From: Bacteroidales bacterium
GTDB lineage: Bacteria; Bacteroidota; Bacteroidia; Bacteroidales; UBA1402
Assembly: GCA_021373135.1 (NCBI GenBank)
Contig: JAJFTH010000010.1
Span: 186,001-250,000, forward strand
DNA length: 64,000 nucleotides
Reading direction: 5' to 3'
Position numbers and translations under genes: made by a program. Below, piece by piece: positions 1 through 9,330 of the stretch (positions are counted from its first letter, which is position 1; every line of letters starts with the position of its first letter). The notes beneath the pieces were generated by a model, which saw nothing but the letters and a program-made list of their open reading frames with translations, was not told the origin of the DNA and ran no database searches.

Positions 1-280
1 TTGGTATCTCGAAATCAACCTGAACGAAAGCCTCCTGAGAACCAGCTTTTTTGATAGTGGTACCTATGCAACAAAAGTAATCGGTTGCATTTAATTCTCC
101 TTGGAGATGAAGCAGATGACGAAAATCTATCAGGATCAGCTGTTCCAGTTTTGGATCTGAAATTGGTATATAATCACGCAAAACGACAGTTACTTTCTCA
201 TAGTTCTCGTCGGCAATCAATTCATGAATGAGAGCCATTCCTACAAGCCCGGATCCACCAAATACCACAGCTGTCTTCAT
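1..280 (-). CDS. NAD(P)-binding Rossmann-fold oxidoreductase, TIP30/HTATIP2-like (partial, 3' end outside window)
   Basis: Only the first 93 codons are visible; the gene runs off the left edge of the window. The ATG is at 280. The N-terminus carries a glycine-rich dinucleotide-binding motif (FGGSGLVG, residues 7-14) after a short hydrophobic strand. A later stretch (CCIGTTIKKAGS) is typical of the atypical short-chain dehydrogenases related to TIP30/HTATIP2. Substrate unknown; NAD(P)H binding is expected from the fold. It lies downstream of the PLP lyase gene but is separated from it by a good terminator hairpin, so it is probably transcribed on its own. Confidence 0.75.
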   Translation of the reverse strand, partial: MKTAVVFGGSGLVGMALIHELIADENYEKVTVVLRDYIPISDPKLEQLILIDFRHLLHLQGELNATDYFCCIGTTIKKAGSQEAFVQVDFEIP

Positions 281-315
281 GCTTTCTGATCTATTGGTTT
301 ATGACCAAAGATAAT

Positions 316-353
316 AAAAAATACCCATGAATTTCTGTTCCATGGGTATTTTT
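316..353 (-). terminator. Rho-independent terminator after the PLP lyase gene
   Basis: A perfect 13-bp inverted repeat (AAAAATACCCATG / CATGGGTATTTTT) with an 11-nt loop lies 13 nt past the stop codon at 367. The A/T-rich stem ends give a U-run on either strand, so it may work in both directions. Confidence 0.75.
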
Positions 354-366
354 TAAAAAGATAAAC

Positions 367-1833
367 TTAAAGACTATCTCCGAAATCCTTACGAAATTTT
401 GCGACCAGTTGTTCCGGCCAGTCTGAAGTTGGGGCTAATTTACCCATAAAGAAACGAAGAACCGTCGGTTCATAGGTAAATCTAAGCCCACCTATCAATT
501 CTCTGTTATCATATAGCCAAGATAAGCGGTCTAAAACATATTTAATCTGTGAGAGGGTAAACACACGACGAGGTACAGCCAGTCTAAGCAATTCCATATC
601 TGCATAAGTCTCGTTCCCTTCTTCGTCCCTTTGGTTGGAAATGGAACCACGTTCCATACCGCGAACGCCGGAAATGAGGAAGAATGCAGCAGCCAGAGAT
701 CCGGCAGGATATTGAGTCTGTGGAATATGTTTACAAAAATCCATGGCATCTACGTGAGCACCAAGAACCCCTGGAGGTGTAATCATGGGAATACCCTTTT
801 TCATGGCTTCTTCCACCAGGTATTTTATGAATGAAGGGCTTTGTGAAATCATGCTTTCATCCAAGGTTTCGTACAAACCGACAGCCATGGCTTCCACTTC
901 GCGGATAGAGATTCCACCATAGGTCAAGAATCCTTCGTAAAGGGGCACAAGTGCCTCCAATTCATGATAGATGGTAAGGTCATTGGTACAAATGCCACCA
1001 CCTCTGGATGAACTCAATTTGCGGGCGGAAAAGTAGACCAGATCAGCCAAGCCTGTCATGGTGAGAAGAATTTCAGCCATCGATTTGTCCTTGAACTCCT
1101 TCTCACGTTGTTTTACCAGATATGCGTTTTCACCCAGAAGACTGGCATCAAGCACAATACGAATACCATACTTGTCAGCGATGGCACGTACGTCCCGCAA
1201 ATTCTGGATGGAGAAGGGCTGTCCGCCAATCAGGTTGGTCGAAGCTTCCATACGGATAAATGGGATATGCTCCGCTCCTGTTCTTTGAATGCAATCTTCC
1301 AGAGCCTCGACATTCATGTTTCCTTTGAAAGGATGAGTGGAATTGATGACATAAGCCTCCGGATAAAGAAGCTCTACAATACGACCGCCATTTTGTGAAA
1401 TATGTGCAAGTGCTGTTGTAAAATGATAATTCATGGGTACCAAACTCGTCTTGTTGACATACGCTGCTGCCAAAATATTTTCTGCTGCACGACCTTGATG
1501 AACAGGTAAATAATATTTCTTACCCAAGACCTCCTCAACTGCCTTTTGAAGACGATAGAAACTCTGAGAGCCGGCATATGCATCATCTGCACGCATCATA
1601 GCTGCCAGTTGGTTGTCACTCATGGCATTTGTACCACTATCGGTAAGCATATCCAAAAAAACATCTGTGGTATTTAATTGAAAGGTATTGAAACCACCTT
1701 CATTCAAAGCTTCCAGTCTTCTTTCAATAGGAACCAGATGAAGTTTTTGTACAATTCGTACTTTGTGTAGCTCTAATGGGATTTCCTCTCCGGAATAGAA
1801 TTTTACTTGCGATTTTTGCGATTTTGAGGTCAT
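367..1833 (-). CDS. Tyrosine phenol-lyase / tryptophanase family PLP-dependent beta-eliminating lyase (divergent)
   Basis: A 488-residue fold-type I PLP enzyme of the family that splits tyrosine or tryptophan into phenol or indole, pyruvate and ammonia. Family signatures are DMLTDSGTNAMS (61-72), VHQGRAAEN (111-119), GGQPFS (203-208) and the C-terminal PRRVFT. K272 in the SARK motif aligns with the Schiff-base lysine. Three positions look like tyrosine phenol-lyase rather than tryptophanase: R395 in SGVRGMERG, F461 in LRFF where tryptophanase has His, and FTT at 138-140. However, the arginine that normally contacts PLP after the active-site Asp (D229) is leucine (L232), and the lysine before the PLP lysine is arginine (R271). 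The substrate is therefore uncertain. It has its own promoter and terminator. Confidence 0.8.
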   Translation of the reverse strand: MTSKSQKSQVKFYSGEEIPLELHKVRIVQKLHLVPIERRLEALNEGGFNTFQLNTTDVFLDMLTDSGTNAMSDNQLAAMMRADDAYAGSQSFYRLQKAVEEVLGKKYYLPVHQGRAAENILAAAYVNKTSLVPMNYHFTTALAHISQNGGRIVELLYPEAYVINSTHPFKGNMNVEALEDCIQRTGAEHIPFIRMEASTNLIGGQPFSIQNLRDVRAIADKYGIRIVLDASLLGENAYLVKQREKEFKDKSMAEILLTMTGLADLVYFSARKLSSSRGGGICTNDLTIYHELEALVPLYEGFLTYGGISIREVEAMAVGLYETLDESMISQSPSFIKYLVEEAMKKGIPMITPPGVLGAHVDAMDFCKHIPQTQYPAGSLAAAFFLISGVRGMERGSISNQRDEEGNETYADMELLRLAVPRRVFTLSQIKYVLDRLSWLYDNRELIGGLRFTYEPTVLRFFMGKLAPTSDWPEQLVAKFRKDFGDSL

Positions 1834-1862
1834 GGTTTTTTCTATGTTTAATAAATTGGCCT

Positions 1863-1870
1863 CAAAATTA
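1863..1870 (-). promoter_or_regulatory. Bacteroidetes -7 promoter element (TAATTTTG)
   Basis: The minus strand reads TAATTTTG, matching the TAnnTTTG consensus of the Bacteroidetes primary sigma factor, about 30 nt upstream of the ATG at 1833. The upstream -33 element is weak (TTTTAG). Confidence 0.6.
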
Positions 1871-1989
1871 AGAATTTAATGCATATCTAAAATAATATCT
1901 TCACAAAATATTTATAGACAATCATAAAACTGACATGTATCTATGACAAAAAAGCCGAAGATAGACTTTTAAGGCCACCTTCATGTATT

Positions 1990-3933
1990 TTAACCTGGAA
2001 TCGTAAAATAAAAAACAGACCCCAATCCAACCTCGGAATCCAGCCAGATTTTTCCACCCAGCATCTCAACAATGCTCTTGGAAATGGCAAGTCCCAATCC
2101 ATTTCCACCATATTCTCTTGTATAGTCTGATTCTACCTGACGGAAACGATCAAATATTTTTTCATGATATTCTTTTGGGATACCTATACCCGCATCTTTC
2201 ACATGAAATTCAAGCACATTTTCTTTTGCTTTAAAACCGATCTCAATATGACCATCTTTAGAAAATTTGATAGCATTGGCCACAAGATTCACCAATATCT
2301 GCTTTAATTTAGAGGCGTCACTGTTGATGTAAATTTCCTTTGTGGGACTCAAGAAATCCAATCCCAATGTAAGACCTTTTTCGGCTGCCTTATATGAATA
2401 TTCTTTCTGAACATTCGAGACTAATCGATTGACTGAAAACACATCATTTTTTATAGCCAATTGACCTGCTTCTATCTTTGAGATATCGAGAATATCATTG
2501 ATCATCGAAAGCATATTGGTTCCACTGGAATTGATCATTTGTGCAAACTCAACCTTTTTATCTGTATCAAATTTAGGATCAAGTAACAAATCAGAGAAAC
2601 CGATGATACAATTCAACGGAGTTCGGATTTCATGGCTAATATTTGCAAGAAAGGCTGATTTCAAACGATCGGATTCCTCTGCTTTTTCCTTTGCTGCTAT
2701 CAAATCATCCAGCATCTGCTTTTTCTCCGTCATATCATTCATGATCAGGACATAATTACAGATCGTATTATTCTCAGGATTGATCAATGCCGAAATGATG
2801 GTATCTTCCCAATACATTGTTTTGTCTTTTCTGCGATTTTGCACCTCACCTCTCCAAGTGATCCCTTTTTGTATTTTTTTCCAAAGATCCTCATAATTCT
2901 TTTCAGACAAATGTCCGGGATTAAAGATTCTCGGGTACTTACCCTTCACTTCTTTAAAATGGTATTGGGTATTTGATATGAATTTTTTATTTACAAATTC
3001 AATTTCACCCTTTTGATTGGTGATGATAATGGACGATGGCCCCTGTTCTATAGCCTTCCCCAGCGTCCAAACCTGTTCTTCCGCTTTTTTACGGGCGGAG
3101 ATGTCACGAATATTGCATTGAACAACTTTTACCTTGTCAGCAAAATAGATATTGCTGACAAGTTCAACATGGATGATTTTTCCATTAAAAGATTTTATCT
3201 GTAAGTCGTCTAATCTGGTGTATCCTTTTTTCTTCAACTTCGCAAAAGCGACTCTGCATGCCAAAACGTTCATCAACGCACCGACATCCCAAAACTTTCT
3301 ACCAATTAAATAATCGTGAGAATAGCCCAGCAAATCTATCAAGAATTGATTGGCATCTATTATTTCTTCTGTTTCCGGGTTGATGATCAATATTCCATCC
3401 GTTGCAGACTCAAAAAGTCTGCGATAACGCATCTCTGAAGATTTCAGCTCCTCTACCAATTTCAGCATCTCACTATGGCTTTTCTCCAGCTCATGAGTAC
3501 GTTCTGCAACCAACAATGCCAGGTGCTCTTTTTCATCACGCTTCTGTTTGTTAGACTCTTTGATCTTGATCATGGCCCTTATTTGGGCAGTTAGTTCAGG
3601 GACATCGATCGGTTTGGAAAGAAAAGCCTCTGCTCCTACCTCAAGAGCTTCAATCCGACTTTCTTTGTTTTGTTTGATGGCTGTCAAAAAAACAACTGGA
3701 ATATCCCGTAAATAACTATCCTGTTTTAACTGGCGACAGACCTCAAAGCCATCTATTTCCGGCATCAATATGTCCAGAAGAATGACATCAGGATCTTTTT
3801 CTTTGGCAAGTCTAATACCATCTGTTCCATTTAATGCTGTATCAATATATGCATCTGGGAAAGCATCCTTAATGATGGCCCTCAAACTGATCAAATTATC
3901 TCTGTTATCATCTATTGCAAGAATTCGTTCCAT
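1990..3933 (-). CDS. Response regulator-PAS-PAS-histidine kinase
   Basis: A 647-residue soluble signalling protein. An N-terminal receiver domain (1-120) has the acidic pair near D8-D9, phospho-acceptor D54 in LLDILMP, T84 and K107. A coiled coil (about 125-165) follows, then two PAS domains (about 168-280 and 288-405), a HisKA domain with H434 in NISHEIRTPL and a HATPase domain with DAGIGIP and GNGLGLAIS motifs. No membrane segment is seen, so it is cytoplasmic. The receiver-first order suggests it is driven by an upstream kinase and modulated through PAS ligands. It is the last gene of a cheR-kinase-kinase operon, 66 nt after the hybrid kinase, which may be its phosphodonor (inference). No DNA-binding output domain is present. 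Confidence 0.9.
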   Translation of the reverse strand: MERILAIDDNRDNLISLRAIIKDAFPDAYIDTALNGTDGIRLAKEKDPDVILLDILMPEIDGFEVCRQLKQDSYLRDIPVVFLTAIKQNKESRIEALEVGAEAFLSKPIDVPELTAQIRAMIKIKESNKQKRDEKEHLALLVAERTHELEKSHSEMLKLVEELKSSEMRYRRLFESATDGILIINPETEEIIDANQFLIDLLGYSHDYLIGRKFWDVGALMNVLACRVAFAKLKKKGYTRLDDLQIKSFNGKIIHVELVSNIYFADKVKVVQCNIRDISARKKAEEQVWTLGKAIEQGPSSIIITNQKGEIEFVNKKFISNTQYHFKEVKGKYPRIFNPGHLSEKNYEDLWKKIQKGITWRGEVQNRRKDKTMYWEDTIISALINPENNTICNYVLIMNDMTEKKQMLDDLIAAKEKAEESDRLKSAFLANISHEIRTPLNCIIGFSDLLLDPKFDTDKKVEFAQMINSSGTNMLSMINDILDISKIEAGQLAIKNDVFSVNRLVSNVQKEYSYKAAEKGLTLGLDFLSPTKEIYINSDASKLKQILVNLVANAIKFSKDGHIEIGFKAKENVLEFHVKDAGIGIPKEYHEKIFDRFRQVESDYTREYGGNGLGLAISKSIVEMLGGKIWLDSEVGLGSVFYFTIPG

Positions 3934-3999
3934 TTAAAATTACATTTAGCTTCATCATTCTACAGACAAACCTGTTTTTATTTAATTATAACAAATATC

Positions 4000-6969
4000 T
4001 TAAATCCATTCATTTACAACTTGTGTAAAATACTGATTATCTATTGGTTTAGAAATATAATCATCAAATCCATGAGCTAAAAAATCTTCCCTGTCGCCTT
4101 TCATGGCATTTGCAGAAACGGCAATTACGGGAATGTCTTTCAGTTGATCATCTTTACGTAGCTCATTTAACGCATCAATGCCATTTACGCCAGGTAGAGC
4201 AATATCCATCAATATCAGATTCGGATGATATTTTTTTGCCATTTCTATGCCTGTCACCCCATCTTCAGCCTCTGCCACTTCACACCTATCTGAAAGTAAA
4301 GCCTTAATGGTCATCATATTGTCAGGATTATCCTCCACGATCAACACGACAGGTGTTCCAGATGCAGGGATTGGATTACGACGTTCAGGCTCCACAGTTT
4401 CGGATTCAGGCTCTACTGAAACCATACAAGCTACAGTATCAAGCAATTTTTCTTTGTTGATGTCTCCTTTATGGATCAATTGGTAAATATTGCTATTTTT
4501 CAGGAATGAAAATTCCTCTTTGGTCACATATTTAGCGGTAAGGATGATGATCGGAAGATGGTCATATGTCTTATCATCACGGATACACTTCAAGACCTCA
4601 AAGCCATCAACACCAGGCATCATCAAGTCAAGAATCAAACCATCAGGAATTTTTTGGGAAATTTGTTTTAAAGCGTCACTGCCATTTCGTGCCACCATCA
4701 TTTGGTAACCTTCTGTTTCCAGTATATCTTTCATTTGAATGACGGCTGCGTCCGTGTCTTCTACCAACAAAATGGTCTTTTCTTTGGCATTGACAGTCCC
4801 TGCATATTTTTCCGATCTCATGCATTTCGCCAAAACGTCAAACTCTTCTGACTTTATTGCAGCATGTTGAGTGTCAAAATTTGCAGGCAACTCAAGTATA
4901 AATTTTGAACCTCTTCCATAAGTACTTTCCACATGGATACGACCACCTAACAGTTCAGCATATTTTTGAGATATTGAAAGTCCAAGACCGGTACCACCAT
5001 ATTTTCTGGAATTACTGCCGTCAACTTGTCTGAATTCATCAAATATTTTCGAAAGATTTTCCTTTTCAATTCCAATGCCCGTATCGGTCACGCAAATGAA
5101 GATGCTTTCTTCTTTTGCCTCAGCAGTTATTTCAACATAACCCTCTTCTGTAAATTTGACAGCATTGCTCACCAGATTCTGAAGAATGTGCAAAGACTTT
5201 TCATAGTCACTGTTGATATTGGGCAAATTGGAATTGGCGGCATAACGAAGGCTTATTTGTTTCTGGATGGCCTGTGGTTCAATCATGTCTACAATTTCCC
5301 GGATAGCACTGTTTACATCAAAATTGGTGATATTTAATTCTTCTTTTCCGGATTCGATGCGGGAAAGATCCAAAATGTCATTAATCAGGAAAAGCAAGGC
5401 CTTTCCGTTACGTTCAATGACATCTATATAGCTGTATTCTTCATCAGGAATTTTCCCGACCAAACGTCGGCTGAGTACACCCGAAAGTGCAATCACAGAA
5501 TTGAGGGGCGTACGCAATTCGTGACTCATGTTGGACAAGAAGCTGGTTTTTAACTTATTTGATTCGTTCAACTGCTTCTTTTGCATTTCCAACTCCATGT
5601 TTTGTTCCTGGAGCGCACTTGCTTGTGCAGAAAGCTCTTTCTTTTGAGTTTCAAGTTCCAGATTCTGATATTCCATTTTTTGCGAGAATGCGATAATCTT
5701 CCGGAAAGCCAGGATTCCATCCATGCGCGCATTGAGTGTGTCAAAAATTGAATAAATCAATCGTAGGCTGCCTTTACTAAAACTCTTGACACTTGCCAAG
5801 GATATGATAGCCACAACTTCATCACCTTTTGAGACCGGAATGGTAATGATTTCCCTGGGAAGGAATTCACCAACAACCGTAGAAAATTTAAACTGGGTAT
5901 CTTTGGGAATATTTGTCAGATGTTGAATTTTCCTTGTTACAATTGCCTTGCCGAACTCTCCTTCGAATTTTTTGGCGGAGAATGGTTTACAGCCGGCCAC
6001 ATTCATACCTATACATTCAAAATATTCGAATTTGGTTTTTTCTTCATTCAATAAATAAAGTGCCCCCATTTGTGCCCAAGTCTCTTCAAGAAGAACTGTC
6101 AAAAGGGTCTGTCCAAAATGATGGGCATCTTCTTCAGCCAACATCATACGGGCAATTCTTGCGGATTTCTCGTTCAATTTATAATCATTTTCAATTTTGT
6201 CCGCCAACTCATTGAAAGCAACGGCAAGCAATCCAAACTCGTTTTGGGAAACATAACCACAGCGGGCATCCTTTTTCCCTTCTTTAAAAAGTTTTGTAGC
6301 AGCAAGTAATTCTCTCAATGGCCGATGGAAATTTTTTGATAAAATGGTAATAAGCAATAAAACAAAAATTGCGATGCCCACGAACCAAGACAACAATCGT
6401 ATGTTCATATTTCTGTTCAGAACAACGGCATTATTATATATGCTTTGCCCCTCTTGTTCTGAATAGTCATCCACAACCTGTATTTTTTTTAGGAGCAAAC
6501 CAACTTGATTTCCTTCAATTCCACTTGATTTCATATAGGCCAAGCCTACTGCTTTGTTTCCTTCAAGCAATAAACTGGAAACCCTGTCCAAAGTCGCATT
6601 CAGTCCTACAAAATCATTGTATATATTGTCTATATCGGACTTTGCCCCCTGATATCCGTTATAAAGGATATCAAATTGTTTGAAGGCATCTGCTCTTTTG
6701 ACATCTATCAACTGTGATTCTGTCGTACTTTCCTTTTCACTTTCGGCCAGACAGAGATCGCTCATTCCATGTTGCATAAAAAGCACATCCACTTTCAGAT
6801 CATTCAAGGCATTGGATACAGCCAACGGATGCTCGTACAAATCTGTTGTCTGTGAAGTCATTTCTTCAATCCTACGCCAGTAGATTGTCCCTAAAATGAA
6901 AAAAAGAAGTAAAATGATGGAGAAACCTATTTTAAGTTGAGCTCCAATTTTTAAATTGATTAATTTCAT
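4000..6969 (-). CDS. Membrane-bound hybrid sensor histidine kinase with two receiver domains
   Basis: A 989-residue hybrid kinase. Order of parts: TM1 (about 12-30), a helical periplasmic domain (31-190) like four-helix-bundle chemoreceptor sensors, TM2 (about 192-210), HAMP (about 211-265), a GAF-like domain (about 280-420), a glutamine/glutamate-rich coiled coil (430-470), HisKA with H483 in NMSHELRTPL, HATPase (DTGIGI and GTGLGLSIS motifs) and two receivers (about 728-845 and 872-989) with LILDLMMP and LILMDIALP phospho-acceptor sites. The first receiver has HKGD where KP is usual. It sits 97 nt downstream of cheR. A chemoreceptor-like sensor beside a CheR suggests methylation-tuned signalling, but this is inference. 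Confidence 0.9.
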   Translation of the reverse strand: MKLINLKIGAQLKIGFSIILLLFFILGTIYWRRIEEMTSQTTDLYEHPLAVSNALNDLKVDVLFMQHGMSDLCLAESEKESTTESQLIDVKRADAFKQFDILYNGYQGAKSDIDNIYNDFVGLNATLDRVSSLLLEGNKAVGLAYMKSSGIEGNQVGLLLKKIQVVDDYSEQEGQSIYNNAVVLNRNMNIRLLSWFVGIAIFVLLLITILSKNFHRPLRELLAATKLFKEGKKDARCGYVSQNEFGLLAVAFNELADKIENDYKLNEKSARIARMMLAEEDAHHFGQTLLTVLLEETWAQMGALYLLNEEKTKFEYFECIGMNVAGCKPFSAKKFEGEFGKAIVTRKIQHLTNIPKDTQFKFSTVVGEFLPREIITIPVSKGDEVVAIISLASVKSFSKGSLRLIYSIFDTLNARMDGILAFRKIIAFSQKMEYQNLELETQKKELSAQASALQEQNMELEMQKKQLNESNKLKTSFLSNMSHELRTPLNSVIALSGVLSRRLVGKIPDEEYSYIDVIERNGKALLFLINDILDLSRIESGKEELNITNFDVNSAIREIVDMIEPQAIQKQISLRYAANSNLPNINSDYEKSLHILQNLVSNAVKFTEEGYVEITAEAKEESIFICVTDTGIGIEKENLSKIFDEFRQVDGSNSRKYGGTGLGLSISQKYAELLGGRIHVESTYGRGSKFILELPANFDTQHAAIKSEEFDVLAKCMRSEKYAGTVNAKEKTILLVEDTDAAVIQMKDILETEGYQMMVARNGSDALKQISQKIPDGLILDLMMPGVDGFEVLKCIRDDKTYDHLPIIILTAKYVTKEEFSFLKNSNIYQLIHKGDINKEKLLDTVACMVSVEPESETVEPERRNPIPASGTPVVLIVEDNPDNMMTIKALLSDRCEVAEAEDGVTGIEMAKKYHPNLILMDIALPGVNGIDALNELRKDDQLKDIPVIAVSANAMKGDREDFLAHGFDDYISKPIDNQYFTQVVNEWI

Positions 6970-7066
6970 ACGTAAATCATTTTTTCGTCTAAGGTCATAT
7001 GGAACTCGCCAAATAATTGTTCACTTGTGTGAGCGATAGATCATGGGCTCGTTTCATGATATGATA

Positions 7067-7933
7067 TTAAATAACCGGAATTTTGTCATTTTTTATACCC
7101 AAGCCATCATTCTTTTTTTTAAAAATTCCTGAACCGACATAAACTTCACTAAAATGATGCTCTTTTACAATATTTCTTTCAGTATCACCTGTTATTAATA
7201 AGCCTCCGGGAGCAAGACTATTTGACAACCTTTCGAGAATACACGACTGAGATTCCGTATTGTAATAAAAAAGCACATTACTGCAAAATATAAAATCAAA
7301 GTTTCCATAAATGCTGACCGGTGGACAATCTTCCTTCTCTGTAAGAAGATTAAAAACGGAGAAATCAATATTTTCCATCAACCTCGGGACAATGATATAT
7401 GTCTCATCTTGTTTGGTAAAATATTTTCTAAAACGTTTAAATGTCACGTTGTTTAATGCCGCCGGATAATAGGCACCGATTTTGGCCTTGAATAATTCTT
7501 TTTCGTTGATGTCAGTGGCAAAAATCCGGTAAGCAAATTTTGTAGAAAAACCATCCATGACTTCATCTAAAATCATGGCAAAACTATATGTTTCCTGACC
7601 GGAAGCACAAGCTGCAGACCAGACTCGAATTTCTTTTTCCTTCCCTAATTTCTTTTTCTCCAAAAGAGAAGGCAGGACTAAATATTCCAAAATGGAAAAT
7701 GTAAGCGGATTTCGGAAAAACTCACTATAGGAAATGTGCAAAGAATTTGCCAAAAAATCAATTTCTTTTTTGTCTGCTCTCAGGTAGTCGGAATAAGCTT
7801 TGTACGAATGAGTGTTTGTAGCTATCAGCCTTTTATCAAGCGATCTGATCAGAAAATCCTCCTCATAAAAGGATATATCAATCCCATGGTTCATGAGCAA
7901 GAATGTGGTTATTTCTTTTAATCTTTTATTCAT
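7067..7933 (-). CDS. cheR: CheR-type protein-glutamate O-methyltransferase
   Basis: A 288-residue SAM-dependent methyltransferase of the CheR family, which methylates glutamates on chemoreceptors. An N-terminal helical CheR_N region (1-75, with NSLHISYSEFFRN) precedes the SAM-binding motif RVWSAACASGQETYS at about 103-117, the family's usual WSAACSTGEE pattern with small changes. Later parts include IFATDIN and FDFIFCSNVLFYYN. No CheB methylesterase, CheA, CheW or receptor gene occurs in the window, so this is a solo CheR at the head of a two-kinase operon. Its target may be the kinase itself or a distant receptor. The transcript probably starts near 8064, leaving a leader of about 130 nt. 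Confidence 0.9.
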   Translation of the reverse strand: MNKRLKEITTFLLMNHGIDISFYEEDFLIRSLDKRLIATNTHSYKAYSDYLRADKKEIDFLANSLHISYSEFFRNPLTFSILEYLVLPSLLEKKKLGKEKEIRVWSAACASGQETYSFAMILDEVMDGFSTKFAYRIFATDINEKELFKAKIGAYYPAALNNVTFKRFRKYFTKQDETYIIVPRLMENIDFSVFNLLTEKEDCPPVSIYGNFDFIFCSNVLFYYNTESQSCILERLSNSLAPGGLLITGDTERNIVKEHHFSEVYVGSGIFKKKNDGLGIKNDKIPVI

Positions 7934-8070
7934 TCATGGTGTTCAACAAGGTCTAATCAAGCAAAAACATTTATTTATAATCACGCCATTCTTTTTTGTC
8001 TGCATTAGGATGAAATCCACCAAATGCAGCAATAAAACGAACACGTGTACAAATCACACTTTTTCATTTC

Positions 8071-8078
8071 CAAAGATA
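8071..8078 (-). promoter_or_regulatory. Promoter -7 element (TATCTTTG) for the cheR operon
   Basis: Exact TAnnTTTG match on the minus strand, with a partial -33 element (CTTG) 18 nt further upstream. It lies in the 389-bp gap between cheR and the cold-shock gene. Apart from this promoter and the hairpin at 8249-8279, the gap is AT-rich and shows nothing else. Confidence 0.55.
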
Positions 8079-8248
8079 TAAAAAGACTTGAAAAAACAAG
8101 AATAAATTAAAAATTAAAAAAAATATTTTAAAAAGGCCTATTAAATAGGATGCAAGTCATCTACTTGATCGCCGTTGGAAACTGGAGAAATAAACATTTA
8201 ATAACAATGGTTGTTGATTAATTAAATTAAATTTGATTAATAAAACAA

Positions 8249-8279
8249 CAGGGATTAACCCACTATGAGTTAATCCCTG
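8249..8279 (-). terminator. Terminator hairpin downstream of the cold-shock-domain gene
   Basis: Inverted repeat CAGGGATTAAC / GTTAATCCCTG around a 9-nt loop, 44 nt past the stop codon at 8323. It is followed on the minus strand by a T-containing stretch (TTGTTTTATT). Confidence 0.65.
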
Positions 8280-8322
8280 ATAATTATCTGAAATTTAATT
8301 AAATTTCCCTGACAAGTCAGAA

Positions 8323-8808
8323 TCAATCTGATTTAACATCCAAGACCTGCACATTTTCTTTAAAAGGCTTGACCTGAATGGCCGTCAATCCTTTGGGTCC
8401 CATCTGTACCTCAAAAGATACGATGTTACCTTCTTTTATTTCTTCCAGAATATTCTTTACATGCACAAAAACACTTTCCTGAGTTTGTGAGTCTTTGATG
8501 AATCCAAAGCCTTTGGATTCGTTGAGATAAGTGACAACACCTTTTCTATTGGGATCGGGTTCTTCGCCCATTTCCTGTTTAGGTACGCTTATCAAAATAC
8601 TCTCGGTGTCGATTGGCTTCTTTTTATTGGGATCCGGGGGAGTTGAAGTAATGACGCCATTTTCGTCAACATAGGCAATCATATCTTCCAAACTACCGGA
8701 TTTCTCATTATCTTTCTTCTCCAGCCTTTTCTTTTCCTTTTCTTTCTTCTTCTTATCTTTCTTGTTTCTTACGTCCTTCTTGTTGAATGTTTCTTGAGAT
8801 CTACCCAT
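8323..8808 (-). CDS. Cold-shock-domain protein with a long charged N-terminal extension
   Basis: 161 residues. The C-terminal part (about 88-150) is a cold-shock domain with RNP1 (KGFGFI) and RNP2 (VFVHV), which binds single-stranded RNA or DNA. The first 50 residues are almost all lysine, glutamate and aspartate and probably form a flexible or coiled nucleic-acid-binding tail; residues 40-87 are a proline-containing linker. Family members of about 65-70 residues lack this tail. Likely an RNA chaperone. It has its own promoter (8830-8837) and terminator. A second, minimal cold-shock gene lies at 13906-14097. Confidence 0.88.
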   Translation of the reverse strand: MGRSQETFNKKDVRNKKDKKKKEKEKKRLEKKDNEKSGSLEDMIAYVDENGVITSTPPDPNKKKPIDTESILISVPKQEMGEEPDPNRKGVVTYLNESKGFGFIKDSQTQESVFVHVKNILEEIKEGNIVSFEVQMGPKGLTAIQVKPFKENVQVLDVKSD

Positions 8809-8829
8809 AAGTAATTATTTGTTTGACTT

Positions 8830-8837
8830 CAAAGGTA
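8830..8837 (-). promoter_or_regulatory. Promoter -7 element (TACCTTTG) for the cold-shock gene
   Basis: Exact TAnnTTTG match on the minus strand, 22 nt from the ATG at 8808. It predicts a leader of only about 15 nt. Confidence 0.6.
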
Positions 8838-8911
8838 ATAAAAACTTGCGTTTTTACCTAAAAAAAATGATACATGAGAATATTTATACGAAATATCGAC
8901 TGGCTAATCCT

Positions 8912-9020
8912 AAAAAAAATAGCGTTACCTTTTTTGTAACGCTATTTTAGGACGGGACACCCCTCCTACATTCCCGTTGGCAGCAAGCCGAAAAAAAGCC
9001 TAAAGCATAATTTAAAATAT
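8912..9020 (-). ncRNA. Candidate small RNA of about 105-110 nt
   Basis: No protein gene fills 8838-9330. On the minus strand a TATGTTTG element (9033 down to 9026) matches the promoter consensus. About 75-105 nt further is a strong terminator: stem AAAATAGCGTTAC / GTAACGCTATTTT (8916-8948) followed by more Ts. Between them a hairpin ACGGGA / TCCCGT (8952-8977) exposes a purine-rich loop containing GGAGGGG, and a short GGC/GCC pair lies before it. A promoter, a compact structured body and a terminator with no reading frame fit a small RNA. I do not recognise the family. The rest of the gap (9035-9330) is AT-rich and presumably holds the promoter of the next gene. Confidence 0.4.
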
Positions 9021-9330
9021 GTTCTCAAACATAAAATTTAATTTTGTTCTATAAGTAAATGATTTTAATTTTAAAGTTTTACACACAATATCTTCTTTCT
9101 TACTTTTTTCTATAAAGTGTTTTGAGTACAGACTTATTATAAATCAACTGTCGATAAAAGAAAAGGAGGCAAAACCAACGATAGTTGTTAATAACTTTTT
9201 CAATATACTCTTAAATCCATTAGATTTTTGTTTTCCGCATTTTTTACCCGGACAAACAATTAATAACCAGAAAGTTCCTTAATAAAAATCATCTATTTCA
9301 AAGAACTATCATAATCTAAAAAATACCAAT

